Position numbers and translations under genes: made by a program. Shown here in pieces: positions 49,598 through 61,182 of a stretch of 64,000 nt of DNA. The stretch's first letter is position 1, and every line of letters starts with the position of its first letter. The notes below the pieces were generated by a model. That model was given only the letters and a program-made list of their open reading frames with translations, did not search any database and had not been told where the DNA came from. The DNA comes from Spirochaetota bacterium (GTDB lineage: Bacteria; Spirochaetota; UBA4802; UBA5550): NCBI GenBank assembly GCA_003246895.1, contig QKCL01000048.1, positions 62,001 through 126,000 on the forward strand, read 5' to 3'.

Positions 49598-50285
49598 TGT
49601 TATATCTGATAAGTTTCAGCTCGGATACGCATGTGTCACTATACTTCTCCCCCTTATAGACACTCAGTATCTGAAGCTTAACCTTTTTTACATTCATGGG
49701 CTTTTTGAAGAGTATCTTCTGGCCCCCTGTCTGGTGGTCGATTATGCATTCGTTCTTCTTTTCTTTCAGGCATGCGAAGTAGGCTTCATTGAATTTCTCC
49801 TTCTGTCCTTCGAACTTGCTGGCTTGATCTCTGCAGAATTCGTCAATACTTCCCATCTTTCCTCCCTCAAGTTCTGTGCCGCAGAGGTTGTCTTTGAATT
49901 CTCCTGTAATGACCTTCTCCTTACCCTTGTCAGGATATACTGTGAGCCTGAAACCCTTTACCCTGTTGTTGCTTTTGTACAGATGCCTGTACTTTCCAAA
50001 GCCGTTCAGTATATTGATACCAACGATCTCTTCAGCATCCTTTTCGATTGCCAGGTATTCACCGATTCCGTCATCCTTTTTCCCTTCACACCATGATGTT
50101 GCCGGGTCTTCATCAAAGGCTTTGTCCGGACCGTAATAATCGGCGGGTTTGTTTTTTTCAGTAAGATTTGAACTTGAACTGTATTTCCCGTTAGAGAGAG
50201 AAGCAAAAAGAAACTCCGCTGAATCAGCGTAGACAAGCAGTGCAAGAAATAATACAATTGGAACTGCCAGTAATATTTTTTTCAT
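49554..50285 (-). CDS. Secreted discoidin-like / NADase-type glycan-binding domain protein
   Basis: YGPDKAFDEDPATSWCEGKKDDGIGEYLAIE…INILNGFGKYRHLYKSNNRVKGFRL. Confidence 0.8.
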   Translation of the reverse strand: MKKILLAVPIVLFLALLVYADSAEFLFASLSNGKYSSSSNLTEKNKPADYYGPDKAFDEDPATSWCEGKKDDGIGEYLAIEKDAEEIVGINILNGFGKYRHLYKSNNRVKGFRLTVYPDKGKEKVITGEFKDNLCGTELEGGKMGSIDEFCRDQASKFEGQKEKFNEAYFACLKEKKNECIIDHQTGGQKILFKKPMNVKKVKLQILSVYKGEKYSDTCVSELKLIRYNIDFGTYDKVKAKKY

Positions 50286-50638
50286 GTAATACTCTCCTTA
50301 TATAGATGTAAATATCTTCTTTTCTTTTATTTACTGTTCCAGTGATTGAATAATGAATCCGGATACTCATGGATTTTAGATAAAGATGGAGACGGTCCCT
50401 GATAACCTATGGTGTAAAGAAGATCCGGATTTGAATGACTGGATATTCCGGTATATGACTGGGAGGCGGGAGATTTATCTCCCTGAAATTTCAGATGCAG
50501 CAGAGGCCCCAAATATGACATTATACTCCTCCTGTGTGAAGAGGTTCTGTGAATTACTGAAATTTAAAACTATTATGGGGAAAAACAAAAAAATAGTGCT
50601 GAATACTACAGTAAATAATATAAAAAAACTATCTCTAC

Positions 50639-51796
50639 TCACAGTAGAGATATTACCCTGTCCCGGCCGTTTTTTTTGGCCTCATATAGTGCAGAATCAG
50701 CCCTCTGTATAAGGCCTTCATAGTCATCATGTTCCGGATTAAAGCTGGCTATGCCGAAGCTGCATGTTATGGCTATTGATTCAGGGCCGTATTCAAAGGG
50801 GGTGTTTTTTACAGCTGCCCGCAGCCGTTCACCAAGATGCCTGGCGTTTGCTCTGTCTGTTTTCGGAAGCACGAAGGCAAACTCCTCCCCTCCGTAACGG
50901 GCCAGGAGGTCTGTAGTGCGTATGCATTTTTTGAAAACGTTTACTGTATGGAGCAATACCGCATCTCCTGTTACATGGCCGTAGGTGTCATTTATTTTCT
51001 TGAAAAAGTCAATGTCACTTATAATAAGACTCAGCGGATCCCCGCTTCTCATGGAAAGAGCTATTTCTCTTTTGAAAGATTCCCTCATGGCTCTTCTGTT
51101 TAAAACAGATGTTAGTGAATCATGGCGTGCGGTTTCCGCAAGAGTATGCTGAAGCCTGTAGCTGATGAGAAAAATTGCAGAAAGTGTTGCCCATACAGCT
51201 GACATGAGGTATACAAGGTTAATCAGAATATTTGCCGGCGAGGTAAAAGATGGAGCGCCGACGTTGTGTGCAACCATAAACAGTGTTATCCTGTATATGC
51301 CGATAATTCCCATTATCATAAACGGCGTGGATGCAAAAATGTGCATGCGGAGCTGGGATTTTTCAGCTCCCTTTATAAGCACACTCACTATAAAAATGCA
51401 GGTTATGAGTATAACAATATTGAGAATAATGACTCTGGCTGCAAAGCTCGGTTCATAGTAGGTATACCATATGAAAGCAGTAACCTGAAACAGCGGAAGA
51501 AGCAGCAGTAAAATACGTCTTCGCGGGAAAACGGACAGAAGCCGGCAGTAGAGTTCACAGTATGAGAGTTGTGCAAGTACACAGAAAAGATTAAATAGTA
51601 TTATGCTGAAAAAGTCAGGAATAATATCTCTGAAGTTCGCCAGAAAGAAGGATACTGAAAATAATGCCCCTGCCATGGCGGCCCAGATGAAGTGGTGGTT
51701 TTCCTTTCTGCTGAAACTGAAAAGAAATGTCGCCAGACTGATTGTGCCTGTAATGAGACATGTTATTATGAAGGTTGTTGAAAAATCCAGATTCAT
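50639..51796 (-). CDS. Membrane GGDEF diguanylate cyclase
   Basis: TM N-term; DSLTSVLNRRAM; RYGGEEFAFVLP. Confidence 0.93.
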   Translation of the reverse strand: MNLDFSTTFIITCLITGTISLATFLFSFSRKENHHFIWAAMAGALFSVSFFLANFRDIIPDFFSIILFNLFCVLAQLSYCELYCRLLSVFPRRRILLLLLPLFQVTAFIWYTYYEPSFAARVIILNIVILITCIFIVSVLIKGAEKSQLRMHIFASTPFMIMGIIGIYRITLFMVAHNVGAPSFTSPANILINLVYLMSAVWATLSAIFLISYRLQHTLAETARHDSLTSVLNRRAMRESFKREIALSMRSGDPLSLIISDIDFFKKINDTYGHVTGDAVLLHTVNVFKKCIRTTDLLARYGGEEFAFVLPKTDRANARHLGERLRAAVKNTPFEYGPESIAITCSFGIASFNPEHDDYEGLIQRADSALYEAKKNGRDRVISLL

Positions 51797-51961
51797 GTGA
51801 TGATACCTTGTTTAATACTTTCCAGCTGAATGTTCTGATGCGCCTTGGCCGGACGGTTGTTCTCTGAAAAAAGGTTTCTCCGAATATCCAGAAAGCCTGT
51901 GTAATATAACAAAGTTTCTGAACATTGTCAAAGTCAAATCTTTTAACTGTATGGAGCCGGA

Positions 51962-53809
51962 CTAACTCTCCAGCTGTGCAAGTTCATTGTCAAACTGTTC
52001 CTGAAGACTTTCAGATTTATCGGTAAGTTCCTCGAATTCGGCAAAGAGGTTGTCGCTCTCTGTCTGTATCTGGTGAAGAGCCTTTGACAGTTCCTGAATC
52101 TTTGCACTGTTGCCTTCGGCAGAGGCTTCAACAAGTTCATTGTTTTTGGCGGAGAGTTCCTTTTCCTTTGTGTCAATGAGCTCCTCTACCTCCGCAAGTC
52201 TTTTCTCCACAGGTTTTAGCTCCTTTGATTTCCGGGTCAGGATCTCGGACCGGAGTTTTCTCAGGTCTTTTTTGTTGATGTTCTGGCCCTTTGTGTCTGA
52301 GTCTGCGCATGCCTGTTTTGCAGCTGACTCCTCCTCTTCCCAGCCGATCTTTTCCAGAAACTCCTGGTATGAACCCTCAAAAAGTGAGACGCCGTCGCTC
52401 TGGAATACTATGAAACGGTTCGCAAGAGTGTGAAGAAACATTTCGTTGTGGGTTACCATTATGACCGATCCTTCGAATGAGTCAATGGCGGCCATGAGGG
52501 CGTCGCATGATTCCATGTCCAGGTGGTTTGTGGGTTCGTCAAGGAGAAGGAGATTGCTGGGTGCCGCGAGAATTTTTCCGAGAAGTACACGGCTCTTCTC
52601 TCCTCCCGAAAGAATTTCAATCTTTTTGAGGGCGTCATCACCCTCGAACATCATGGCTCCGGCAATGTTCCGGGCCAGCTGCTTCTCGCATCCCGATGCC
52701 GCGATCTCATCTTCAACGGTCATGTTCTTATTCAGTGTCAGGGTGTTTGTCTGCGCAAAGTATCCCACTTCGGCATTGCCGTGGAAGCTTATTTCCCCTT
52801 TGTCGGGGGTAATGTCTCCTGCAAGCAGTTTCAGAAATGTGGATTTTCCCTTTCCGTTTTTACCGATGACACAGATGCGGTCCTCGCTGCCTACGTTTAT
52901 TGTGAAGTCTTCGATTATTTTAAGATCATCGTTGTAGGAGAAGGAGAGTTCCTTTACGGTCATGAGTGTCTTGGCATTGAACAGTTTATAGTTGAACTCA
53001 AAGTCCAGGGTTTTGATCTTTTCGAGCTTGTCGAGGCTCTGTTTTTTCTCCAGGGCCTTGACCCTTGACTGTACCAGTCCTGCAAGCCGCGCCTTTGCCC
53101 TGAACCTGTTTATGAACTGCTCAACTTCCTTCTTTTTCTTTTCGTCGTTGAGCCTGGTCTTTTCGTGTATTTCCTCTTCCTTGATAATCTGTTCGTAGAG
53201 TTTGTCTGTGGAACCGGAAATTTTTCTTACTTTCTTTCTGTGAATGCCTATTGTATGGGTTGTGATGCTGTCCATGAAAGACCTGTCGTGGGTGATGAGT
53301 ATGAGTTCTCCGGGCCACTGTTTCAGGTACGAAGCAAGCCATCTGATAGACACAACGTCCAGATAGTTTGTGGGCTCATCAAGGAGGAGCATGTCAGGCT
53401 CCGCAACAAGTGTCTTTGCAAGGTTCAGTCTCACCTGGTATCCGCCAGAAAAACCCTTGGGGTCTTTCTGTAAATCTTCAATGGAGAATCCCAGACCGCA
53501 GAGTATCTTCTCGACTTTCCATCTCTGGTCTTTCTCGTGTTCCCTGAGGCCGAGACACCCTTCCTCAATAACTGTGGACTCTGAGAAAGTGAGGTGCTGC
53601 TGCACATAGCCTATTGTGTAGCCCTTTGGAACAACTATGTCGCCGTCGTCCTGATGCTCTTCACCTGTTATCATCTTCAGTATGGTGGTCTTGCCGTGGC
53701 CGTTTTTGCCCACAAGGCCGATGCGTTCACCCTTGTTTACATTGAAGCTGATGCTGTCCAGAATGGTTCTGGGGCCGAAGGATTTTGTAAGGTTTATAAT
53801 CTTTATCAT
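51962..53809 (-). CDS. ABC-F family ATP-binding protein
   Basis: Two ABC cassettes (GKNGHGKTT, GKNGKGKST), linker, C-term coiled coil. Confidence 0.94.
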   Translation of the reverse strand: MIKIINLTKSFGPRTILDSISFNVNKGERIGLVGKNGHGKTTILKMITGEEHQDDGDIVVPKGYTIGYVQQHLTFSESTVIEEGCLGLREHEKDQRWKVEKILCGLGFSIEDLQKDPKGFSGGYQVRLNLAKTLVAEPDMLLLDEPTNYLDVVSIRWLASYLKQWPGELILITHDRSFMDSITTHTIGIHRKKVRKISGSTDKLYEQIIKEEEIHEKTRLNDEKKKKEVEQFINRFRAKARLAGLVQSRVKALEKKQSLDKLEKIKTLDFEFNYKLFNAKTLMTVKELSFSYNDDLKIIEDFTINVGSEDRICVIGKNGKGKSTFLKLLAGDITPDKGEISFHGNAEVGYFAQTNTLTLNKNMTVEDEIAASGCEKQLARNIAGAMMFEGDDALKKIEILSGGEKSRVLLGKILAAPSNLLLLDEPTNHLDMESCDALMAAIDSFEGSVIMVTHNEMFLHTLANRFIVFQSDGVSLFEGSYQEFLEKIGWEEEESAAKQACADSDTKGQNINKKDLRKLRSEILTRKSKELKPVEKRLAEVEELIDTKEKELSAKNNELVEASAEGNSAKIQELSKALHQIQTESDNLFAEFEELTDKSESLQEQFDNELAQLES

Positions 53810-53855
53810 TATTTTCTCAATTTTATTACCGACAGATTTGTTGAATGTTGGGTAT

Positions 53856-54197
53856 TTACCCCTTTTTTACAAACTCTGATTTCAGGCCCATTGCGCCGAT
53901 TCCGGGTATTTTGCAGCTGATATCGTGATCTCCTTCAACAAGCCGGATATTCTTTACTTTTGTTCCGACCTTGACAACCGATGAAGAGCCCTTTACTTTA
54001 AGGTCTTTTATGACTGTGACATCATCCCCGTCCTTCAGTTCGTTTCCGTGTGCATCCCTGACAACCGGTTTCTGCTCTGTATCTGTTCCCGGAGCTCCCT
54101 TTGACCACTCGTGGCCGCATTCGGGACAGACAAGCATGTCCATGTCCTCATAGGTGTATTCACAGCCGCATAACGGGCAGTTCGGCAGATTACTCAT
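53856..54197 (-). CDS. YjdM/PhnA-family zinc-ribbon protein
   Basis: [25 protein letters not shown]…[25 protein letters not shown]-like; start trimmed to 54197. Confidence 0.92.
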   Translation of the reverse strand: MSNLPNCPLCGCEYTYEDMDMLVCPECGHEWSKGAPGTDTEQKPVVRDAHGNELKDGDDVTVIKDLKVKGSSSVVKVGTKVKNIRLVEGDHDISCKIPGIGAMGLKSEFVKKG

Positions 54198-54244
54198 GTG
54201 TTTCTCCATTAGTTGTTTTAGTTTTTTACCTCTTCCCCCTGAAT

Positions 54245-54258
54245 CCCCCCAAGGGGGG
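54245..54258. repeat. C6/G6 hairpin in a G/C-tract intergenic element
   Basis: CCCCCC-aa-GGGGGG flanked by further C5 and G5 tracts (54235-54320). Confidence 0.6.
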
Positions 54259-54319
54259 ACTTGACATACTGTTGAGGCCTGTGGAAGTTTTAACATCTCC
54301 ATTCGGGGGAGAAAGGGGG

Positions 54320-56116
54320 TTAATCTATTTTCAGGATTGTAAGGAATGCTTCCTGTGGAAGTTCCACTGATCCTATCATTTTCATTCTCTTCTTTCCTTC
54401 TTTCTGTTTCTCGAGAAGTTTTCTCTTCCTTGAAATATCTCCTCCATAACATTTGGCTGTTACGTCTTTTCTCACTGCTGATATTGTTTCCCTGGCAATG
54501 ATTGTCGCACCTATTGCGGCCTGAAGAGGAATCTTGAACTGGTGCTTCGGAATTACTTCACGAAGCTGCTTGATTATATCCTTGCCTCTTGTTCTGGCCT
54601 TGTCCCTGTGAACAATGAATGACAACGCATCAACAGGCTCGCTGTTTACAAGTATGTCCACCTTCACCATATCCGAAGTCCTGAATTCAAGGAGGTCATA
54701 ATCAAATGATGCATATCCCCTTGAAATGGATTTCAGTTTGTCATAGAAGTTGAAAACAATCTCTGAAAGAGGAAGTTCGTATGTGAGCTGGACCCTCGTT
54801 GTGGTTATGTACTCCATGTTCTTGTGTATGCCGCGGCAGTCTGTCACAAGCTGCATTATGTTCCCCACATAATCATTGGGTGTGACAATTGTGGCTTTCA
54901 CATAGGGTTCTTCTATGCGTTCGATTGTTCCGGGATCGGGCATGTTTACGGGATTATCTATTGTTATGCATTCCCCGTTCTGCATGTGAATCCTGAACTG
55001 TACGCTCGGGGCGGTTGTGACAAGAGAAATATCAAACTCCCGCTCAAGCCTCTCCTGAACTATCTCCATGTGAAGAAGTCCCAGATAGCCGCATCTGAAC
55101 CCGAATCCAAGAGCGTATGAGTTGTCCGGCTCATAGAGAAGGGAAGCGTCGTTGAGCTGCAGCTTGGATAAAGCATCCCTGAGGTTTTCATATTCATCAC
55201 TGTACATGGGGTATAGTCCCGAGAATACCATTGACTTTACCTCCTTGAATCCCTTCAGCGGGGCAGGGGCAGCATTTCTTGCGAGAGTAACGGTGTCGCC
55301 GATTTTAGTGTCCTGAACTGTTTTTATTCCGGAAACAATATAGCCGACCTCTCCTGGACCGAGGCTTTTGGCAGGGTTCATTTTCATGCCGAAGGTTCCC
55401 ACTTCAGTTACAGTGAATTCCTTGCCGTTTGAGAAAAGCTTGATGACGTCGTCCTTTTTCACAGACCCGTCGAATATCCTCACCTTTACTACTGCGCCCA
55501 TGTACTGGTCGTAGAATGAGTCAAATATGAGTGCCCTGAGTGGGGCATTGATGTCACCCCTGGGAGCAGGGATAAATTCCACGACCTTTTCCAGAAGGTC
55601 TTCTATTCCTATGCCCTTTTTCGCAGAGGTGAGTACGGCGTCGTCCGGGTCAAGGCCCAGAGTCCTTTCAATCTGTTCCTTTGCCATGTCAATGTCCGCG
55701 CTGGGCATATCTATCTTGTTTATTACCGGAAGTATCTCAAGGTCGTTGTCAAGGGCCAGGTAGAGGTTTGCAATTGTCTGGGCCTCAACACCCTGTGAAG
55801 CGTCCACTATGAGTATTACTCCGTCGCATGAAGTCAGGGCACGGGAAACCTCATATGTGAAGTCAACGTGTCCGGGTGTGTCGATGAGGTTGAAAATATA
55901 GTCCTCTCCGTTTCTTGCCTTATAGTTCAGGGTAACGGAGTTGGACTTAATGGTAATACCCCTCTCCCTCTCAAGATCCATTGAATCGAGTATCTGGTCT
56001 TTCATCTCCCTTTCCGAGACGAGTTTGCATTTCTCTATTATTCTGTCCGCCAGGGTGGATTTCCCGTGGTCAATATGCGCAATTATGGAAAAGTTTCTTA
56101 TATGGGCTAGATCCAT
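54320..56116 (-). CDS. lepA: Elongation factor 4 (LepA)
   Basis: [59 protein letters not shown]. Confidence 0.98.
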   Translation of the reverse strand: MDLAHIRNFSIIAHIDHGKSTLADRIIEKCKLVSEREMKDQILDSMDLERERGITIKSNSVTLNYKARNGEDYIFNLIDTPGHVDFTYEVSRALTSCDGVILIVDASQGVEAQTIANLYLALDNDLEILPVINKIDMPSADIDMAKEQIERTLGLDPDDAVLTSAKKGIGIEDLLEKVVEFIPAPRGDINAPLRALIFDSFYDQYMGAVVKVRIFDGSVKKDDVIKLFSNGKEFTVTEVGTFGMKMNPAKSLGPGEVGYIVSGIKTVQDTKIGDTVTLARNAAPAPLKGFKEVKSMVFSGLYPMYSDEYENLRDALSKLQLNDASLLYEPDNSYALGFGFRCGYLGLLHMEIVQERLEREFDISLVTTAPSVQFRIHMQNGECITIDNPVNMPDPGTIERIEEPYVKATIVTPNDYVGNIMQLVTDCRGIHKNMEYITTTRVQLTYELPLSEIVFNFYDKLKSISRGYASFDYDLLEFRTSDMVKVDILVNSEPVDALSFIVHRDKARTRGKDIIKQLREVIPKHQFKIPLQAAIGATIIARETISAVRKDVTAKCYGGDISRKRKLLEKQKEGKKRMKMIGSVELPQEAFLTILKID

Positions 56117-56506
56117 TTTTTACCTTTTTTTAATTAAATTAGTTCCGGTTAAGTAGCAATTAAATCATTCCTGCCCGTTGGCAAGTAATTTTTTGGGGTG
56201 AAAAATCAAAGATTGGACTACACGCTGGCGCTGAATTCGGAGGATGAAGTATGATGGAAAAGAGAATATATCCCCACAGATCACCCGGATTTTCACGGAA
56301 AATTCTTTATTAGTCAGTATTGATCTTTGCTGCGATATAAGATCAATATTTTACACGAATAGGAGTTTTTTAAAAAAATCGACAGTTCTGTGTCTGGTGT
56401 AGCCTCAATACAAATCCATGTGAATCAGATAAATCCGTGGTTAAACTATTTCATTTGTTTTTTTGTTGGAGACGGCCGGTTGCCTCTGCTCTGAGGCTCC
56501 CCGCGA

Positions 56507-57343
56507 TTATCTCGCTACGTCATTTATCAGTTTGCCCAGTGTCTGGTCGTGCGAAGTTATCGCCTTCTGATTTGCCTCGTAGCTTCTCTGTACCTCAATC
56601 ATATCCACCATTTCGCGTACGATGTTTACGTTTGACTTTTCAAGAAATCCCTGAACCACCTTGTATTTTGCCGGTGGGAGAGGAGGACCGGAAAATTCTG
56701 TTTCCCTGTACATGGAATCTCCCTCTTTTTTGATTTCCCTGATATGCTCGAAGTCCACAATTTTCAGCTTGTCCAGAACTATGGGGTTCTCCCACTTGTT
56801 GCTGTCCATGCTTGTGACCTGTCTGGGGTCTCTGGAGAGATTTCCGTTTATAATGACTTCTCCACGTTCATTTACAATGAAGTCGTGTTTGTGTACCCGG
56901 ATAGGCCCATTTTCACCCATTACCGGATTTCCGTTGTGTGTCATGAGAATTCCGTCCTGGTTTATTGTAAATGAACCGTCCCTGGTGTATCTTTCGCCTT
57001 TTTCGGTCATTACAGTGAAAAAGGCCCTTCCTTCAAGGGCAAGGTCGAAGTTGTTTTCTGTTCTCTGAAGTGATCCCTGTTTGAATTCGGTAAATACCTC
57101 GTTCACCTCTACACCGGTGCCGAGTTTTCCAACATAGGGCATTGTGTCATAGGATCCGGCCGGTGTTATTCCCAGTCCGCTTTCATTTATGCGGCGGATT
57201 ATCATGTCCGGGAACGACTTGAATATGGTAATATCCTTCTTGTATGCGGTTTTGTCGACATTGGCAAGGTTGTTGGCTATTGTATCGAGTCTTGCCTGCT
57301 GTGCTATCATTCCGCTGGCGCCGGTGTATATCCCTCTGATCAT
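56507..57343 (-). CDS. flgF: Flagellar basal-body rod protein (FlgF/FlgG family)
   Basis: [47 protein letters not shown]. Confidence 0.9.
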   Translation of the reverse strand: MIRGIYTGASGMIAQQARLDTIANNLANVDKTAYKKDITIFKSFPDMIIRRINESGLGITPAGSYDTMPYVGKLGTGVEVNEVFTEFKQGSLQRTENNFDLALEGRAFFTVMTEKGERYTRDGSFTINQDGILMTHNGNPVMGENGPIRVHKHDFIVNERGEVIINGNLSRDPRQVTSMDSNKWENPIVLDKLKIVDFEHIREIKKEGDSMYRETEFSGPPLPPAKYKVVQGFLEKSNVNIVREMVDMIEVQRSYEANQKAITSHDQTLGKLINDVAR

Positions 57344-58611
57344 CAGAAAGTTCCTCCTTCAACCCTTTTAATATCGGCACCCAGGGCTGATAACTTTTCT
57401 GTTAATTTTTCATATCCACGGTCAGAGTGGTAAATTCTTCGTATTTCTGTCTCTCCTTCCGCCGCAAGTGCTGCAACAACAAGTGCTGCTCCTGCCCTGA
57501 GGTCTGACATCATTACAGGGGCAGATGAAAGTTTTTTAACACCTTTGGTTATGGCTGAATTGCCTTCAATTGTGATATTGGCTCCCATCCTTCTGAGTTC
57601 CGCCGCATGTGTGAACCTGTTCTCGAAAATTGTCTCAATTATGACGGAAATTCCGGGAATGGTAGTTGCAAGAGACATCAGAGGTGCCTGCAGGTCCGTG
57701 GGGAATCCCGGGTAGGGAAGGGTTTTTGTTAGAAAGCCTGTGACTTTTTTGCCGTCCTTTATTTCAACCCAGTTTTTTCCTGTGCTTATCTCAAAGCCTG
57801 ATTCTTCAAGGATGTCTGTGAGGGATTTTATGTGTTCGGGAATGCAGCTTTTTATCTTTACTTCGCCTCTTGTTATGGCGCCGGCAAGAATAAATGTGCC
57901 TGCTTCAATTCTGTCTGGCATTATTGAGTATTCAACGGGATTCAGTTTCTTTACCCCTTCAATTACTATTCTTTCAGTGCCCAGGCCCTTTATGTCCGCA
58001 CCCATTTTTATAAGAAACTCCCCAAGGTCCACAATGTCCGGTTCCATTGCGCAGTTTTCAAATACAGTTTTACCGGAAGTGAGCACTGCACCCATTATGA
58101 GGTTTGCAGTTGCCCCTACTGATACCTGGCGCATGGTGAACTCGCATGGTTTCATTTTTTTTGCCCGGGCCTTTATGTTTCCATGCTCCAGTTCAATTAC
58201 AGCGCCCATGGCCTCAAAGCCGGAAAGGTGAATGTCCACTGGCCTTTCTCCGATAGCGCATCCCCCGGGCAGAGAGACATCAGCCTCGCCGAGTCTTGCA
58301 AGAAGCGGTCCCATGACATATACCGAAGCCCGCATGGTCTTAACCAGATCGTAGGGCATTTCACCGTTTTTTATATTTTTGACTTTTATCTTAAGTGTGT
58401 TCTTTCCGGCATCAAAATCTGTTTCTGCGCCGAGGTATTCTATAACCTTTATTATTGTCCTGATGTCTTTCAGGTCAGGGACATTTGACAGCACGGTTTC
58501 ACCGTCAGCAAGGAGGCTTGCAACAATGATGGGCAGTGCCGCATTTTTCGCTCCCGAGATTTTTACTTCTCCTTTAAGTTTTCTGCCGCCTTTAATTAAA
58601 TAATAGTCCAC
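57343..58611 (-). CDS. murA: UDP-N-acetylglucosamine 1-carboxyvinyltransferase
   Basis: [53 protein letters not shown]. Confidence 0.97.
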   Translation of the reverse strand: MDYYLIKGGRKLKGEVKISGAKNAALPIIVASLLADGETVLSNVPDLKDIRTIIKVIEYLGAETDFDAGKNTLKIKVKNIKNGEMPYDLVKTMRASVYVMGPLLARLGEADVSLPGGCAIGERPVDIHLSGFEAMGAVIELEHGNIKARAKKMKPCEFTMRQVSVGATANLIMGAVLTSGKTVFENCAMEPDIVDLGEFLIKMGADIKGLGTERIVIEGVKKLNPVEYSIMPDRIEAGTFILAGAITRGEVKIKSCIPEHIKSLTDILEESGFEISTGKNWVEIKDGKKVTGFLTKTLPYPGFPTDLQAPLMSLATTIPGISVIIETIFENRFTHAAELRRMGANITIEGNSAITKGVKKLSSAPVMMSDLRAGAALVVAALAAEGETEIRRIYHSDRGYEKLTEKLSALGADIKRVEGGTF

Positions 58612-58768
58612 TGTTAAGCTCCTGGGTATTGTTTATTTTTTCTTTCTTCAAGTTTTACCGGAAAACTGATAAAGTTGTTTCATGGAATATCGTGTCAGGG
58701 TACTGTCAACGAAGAAAAGACTGAAGTTTAATTTCCCCTTCCGGGCCATGCGGGAAGGGGAATCGTTT

Positions 58769-59881
58769 TTAGCTAATGTGCTGTTTTACAAGTTCCAGCA
58801 TTCTTCTGACAGGTTCAGCTGCTCCCCATAGAAGCTGGTCGCCCACCGTAAATGCAGTGAGATATTCTCCTCCAATGAGCATTTTTCTTACCCGTCCCAC
58901 TGGTACAATATCTTTACCTGAAACGGCTGCCGGTGTGAGGTACTGAAGGGTAGCTTCCTTTGTGTTATCGACAAAACGGACCCACTGGTTTGCCCCTTTG
59001 ATCATGGACTCTATCTCATCGAGCGGTACATTCTTTTTTAGTTTTATGGTAAGTGCCTGACTGTGGCATCTCATTGAGCTGATTCTCACACATATTCCGT
59101 CTATTGGAATTACGGGGTCGCTCTGGAGTATCTTGTTTGTTTCGGCCATGCCTTTCCATTCCTCTTTTGTCTGGCCAAGGTCAACTGGTTTGTCTATCCA
59201 TGGAATAAGGCTTCCCGCAAGTGGGGCTCCGAAATTATCAGTGGGAAGTGCACTGTTCATGATCTGAGTTACCTTGCTGTCAAGGTCAAGGATTGATGAA
59301 GCTGGATCATCAAGGATTTCTGCAGAATCGTTTCCGATTATCTGCATCTGTTTAACAAGTTCGCGCATGTTTTTGGCTCCTGCGCCTGATGCGGCCTGGT
59401 ATGTCATTGAACTCATCCATTCGATGAGGCCTTCTCTGAACAGCCCGTTCATTGCCATGAGCATGAGGCTCACTGTGCAGTTTCCGCCCACGTATGTCTT
59501 TATCCCGTCTGCAAGGCCTTTTTTTATGATTTCACCGTTTACTGGATCGAGAACTATTATGCTGTCCTTTTCCATTCTGAGAGTTGAGGCGGCATCTATC
59601 CAGTAGCCGTTCCAGCCGCTGCTGCGCAGGTCTCCGTATACTTTCGTTGTATAATCTCCTCCCTGACAGCTGAGAATGACATCCATTGTTTTGAGAATCT
59701 CAATGTCATGGGCATCCTGCAGTTTATCCGGGCCTGTGCCGAGTCCCGGGCCGGGCTGTCCAACCTGTGATGTTGAGAAAAATACAGATTCGATTCCGTC
59801 AAAGTTGTTCTCTTTTTTCATTCTGTCCATCAGTACAGAGCCGACCATTCCGCGCCAGCCCACAAAGCCTACTCTCAGCAT
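58769..59881 (-). CDS. asd: Aspartate-semialdehyde dehydrogenase
   Basis: VGFVGWRGMVGSVLMDRM; YVGGNCTVSLMLMA; SYQAASGAGAKNM-like motif. Confidence 0.97.
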   Translation of the reverse strand: MLRVGFVGWRGMVGSVLMDRMKKENNFDGIESVFFSTSQVGQPGPGLGTGPDKLQDAHDIEILKTMDVILSCQGGDYTTKVYGDLRSSGWNGYWIDAASTLRMEKDSIIVLDPVNGEIIKKGLADGIKTYVGGNCTVSLMLMAMNGLFREGLIEWMSSMTYQAASGAGAKNMRELVKQMQIIGNDSAEILDDPASSILDLDSKVTQIMNSALPTDNFGAPLAGSLIPWIDKPVDLGQTKEEWKGMAETNKILQSDPVIPIDGICVRISSMRCHSQALTIKLKKNVPLDEIESMIKGANQWVRFVDNTKEATLQYLTPAAVSGKDIVPVGRVRKMLIGGEYLTAFTVGDQLLWGAAEPVRRMLELVKQHIS

Positions 59882-60036
59882 AGTATTCCCCTCAAGTTTT
59901 ATATATTAATGTTCATTTTTTCCATTGTATCAATTTTTAATGCGAAAAAGCTCCTGTCAAGCTTAAAGTGCCCCAGGCAGTGTATTCCTGCAGAGACTGT
60001 CTCTGTTTTTTGTTTGAAAAGATTGTATGTTTCATT

Positions 60037-61182
60037 ATGATGAAATGGAATTATGAAAAGGGAAGTTTCAGGGGGAGGATCATATTGAAGGGGAAGAATA
60101 CGCTCTTAAACAGACTCGATTTTTTCAGGCTCATTCCCGGTACGGGGAAAAGGGCTGTGACGCCCGGGACTGTTCAGTATGTGGGGGTAAAACGCAGTGA
60201 AAGGGTGGAGATAGATGCCGTTTACTATAACAGGGATTCAAGTACTTTTACAACTGTCCTTGATCTTGATGATATCGACCTTAAGGTCTCTGAGGGCGGT
60301 GTTACCTGGATAAATTTTTCAGGTGTCCATGACCTTGAAATTATAAAAAAGGCGGGGGAGAAGTTCGGAATCAGTTCCCTGACTCTTGAGGATATCGCAA
60401 ATACAACACAGAGAACCAGGGTGGATCTTCAGGATAATTATATCTTCTTTGTTACAAAGGTGGTAAATCCTGAAGGGAAGGGGGCAAGTTCATCCCTGCA
60501 GCAGTTGAGCATAATAATGGGTGACGGATTTCTTCTTACATTTTTTGAGGAGAGGCACGAGTTCCTGGATCCGCTTGTGGAGAGAATAAAAAACGGCATG
60601 GGCATGGTAAGAAAGCTCGGGAGCGACTATCTCATGTTTGCCATTCTGAATATTTCACTTGAGAATTATTTTTTTGTAATACAGAGCATTGCCGAGATGA
60701 CAGAGGATATTGAGATCAGGGTTCTTGAAAATGAAACTGATGTATCTGAGCACGAACTTTACAGGCTCAGGCGCAGGCTTATTTTTCTTATTAAACCGAC
60801 CCTGCCTCTGAAGGAGGGTATATTCAGGGTCATGAGATCGGGCCACAGGCTCATTAATTTCCGTACTCTGGAGTTCTATAATGAACTCCATGATCAGGCA
60901 TCGCATCTTAATGAAACACTGGAGAGTCTCAAGGAGATTGTCGTGGGGCTCTTTGACCTCTATTTTTCAATGATCAGCAGCAGAACCAACAGAATAATGA
61001 AAGTACTCACTGTTTTTGCATCAATCTTTATTCCTCTTACATTTCTTGCAGGCGTATATGGAATGAATTTTAAATATATTCCAGAGCTTGGGCTTACCTA
61101 TGGTTACTTTATGTTCTGGGGTATAGTAATTGTGATGATAGGGATAATGGTCACAATCTTCAGAAAAATGAAGGTCTTTTAA
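60037..61182 (+). CDS. corA: CorA magnesium/cobalt transporter
   Basis: C-term FIPLTFLAGVYGMNFKYIPELGLTYGY (GMN motif). Confidence 0.95.
   Translation: MMKWNYEKGSFRGRIILKGKNTLLNRLDFFRLIPGTGKRAVTPGTVQYVGVKRSERVEIDAVYYNRDSSTFTTVLDLDDIDLKVSEGGVTWINFSGVHDLEIIKKAGEKFGISSLTLEDIANTTQRTRVDLQDNYIFFVTKVVNPEGKGASSSLQQLSIIMGDGFLLTFFEERHEFLDPLVERIKNGMGMVRKLGSDYLMFAILNISLENYFFVIQSIAEMTEDIEIRVLENETDVSEHELYRLRRRLIFLIKPTLPLKEGIFRVMRSGHRLINFRTLEFYNELHDQASHLNETLESLKEIVVGLFDLYFSMISSRTNRIMKVLTVFASIFIPLTFLAGVYGMNFKYIPELGLTYGYFMFWGIVIVMIGIMVTIFRKMKVF

Noticed and set aside
52446-53068. Two overlapping plus-strand ORFs (163 and 181 aa)
   Set aside because: Antisense to the ABC-F gene, which has clear Walker motifs.
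53856-54452. Full 198-aa ORF as annotated in the track
   Set aside because: The first ~85 aa derive from the G/C-tract intergenic repeat; the real protein starts at 54197 ([14 protein letters not shown]).
57740-58488. Plus-strand ORFs of 163 and 101 aa
   Set aside because: Antisense to murA.
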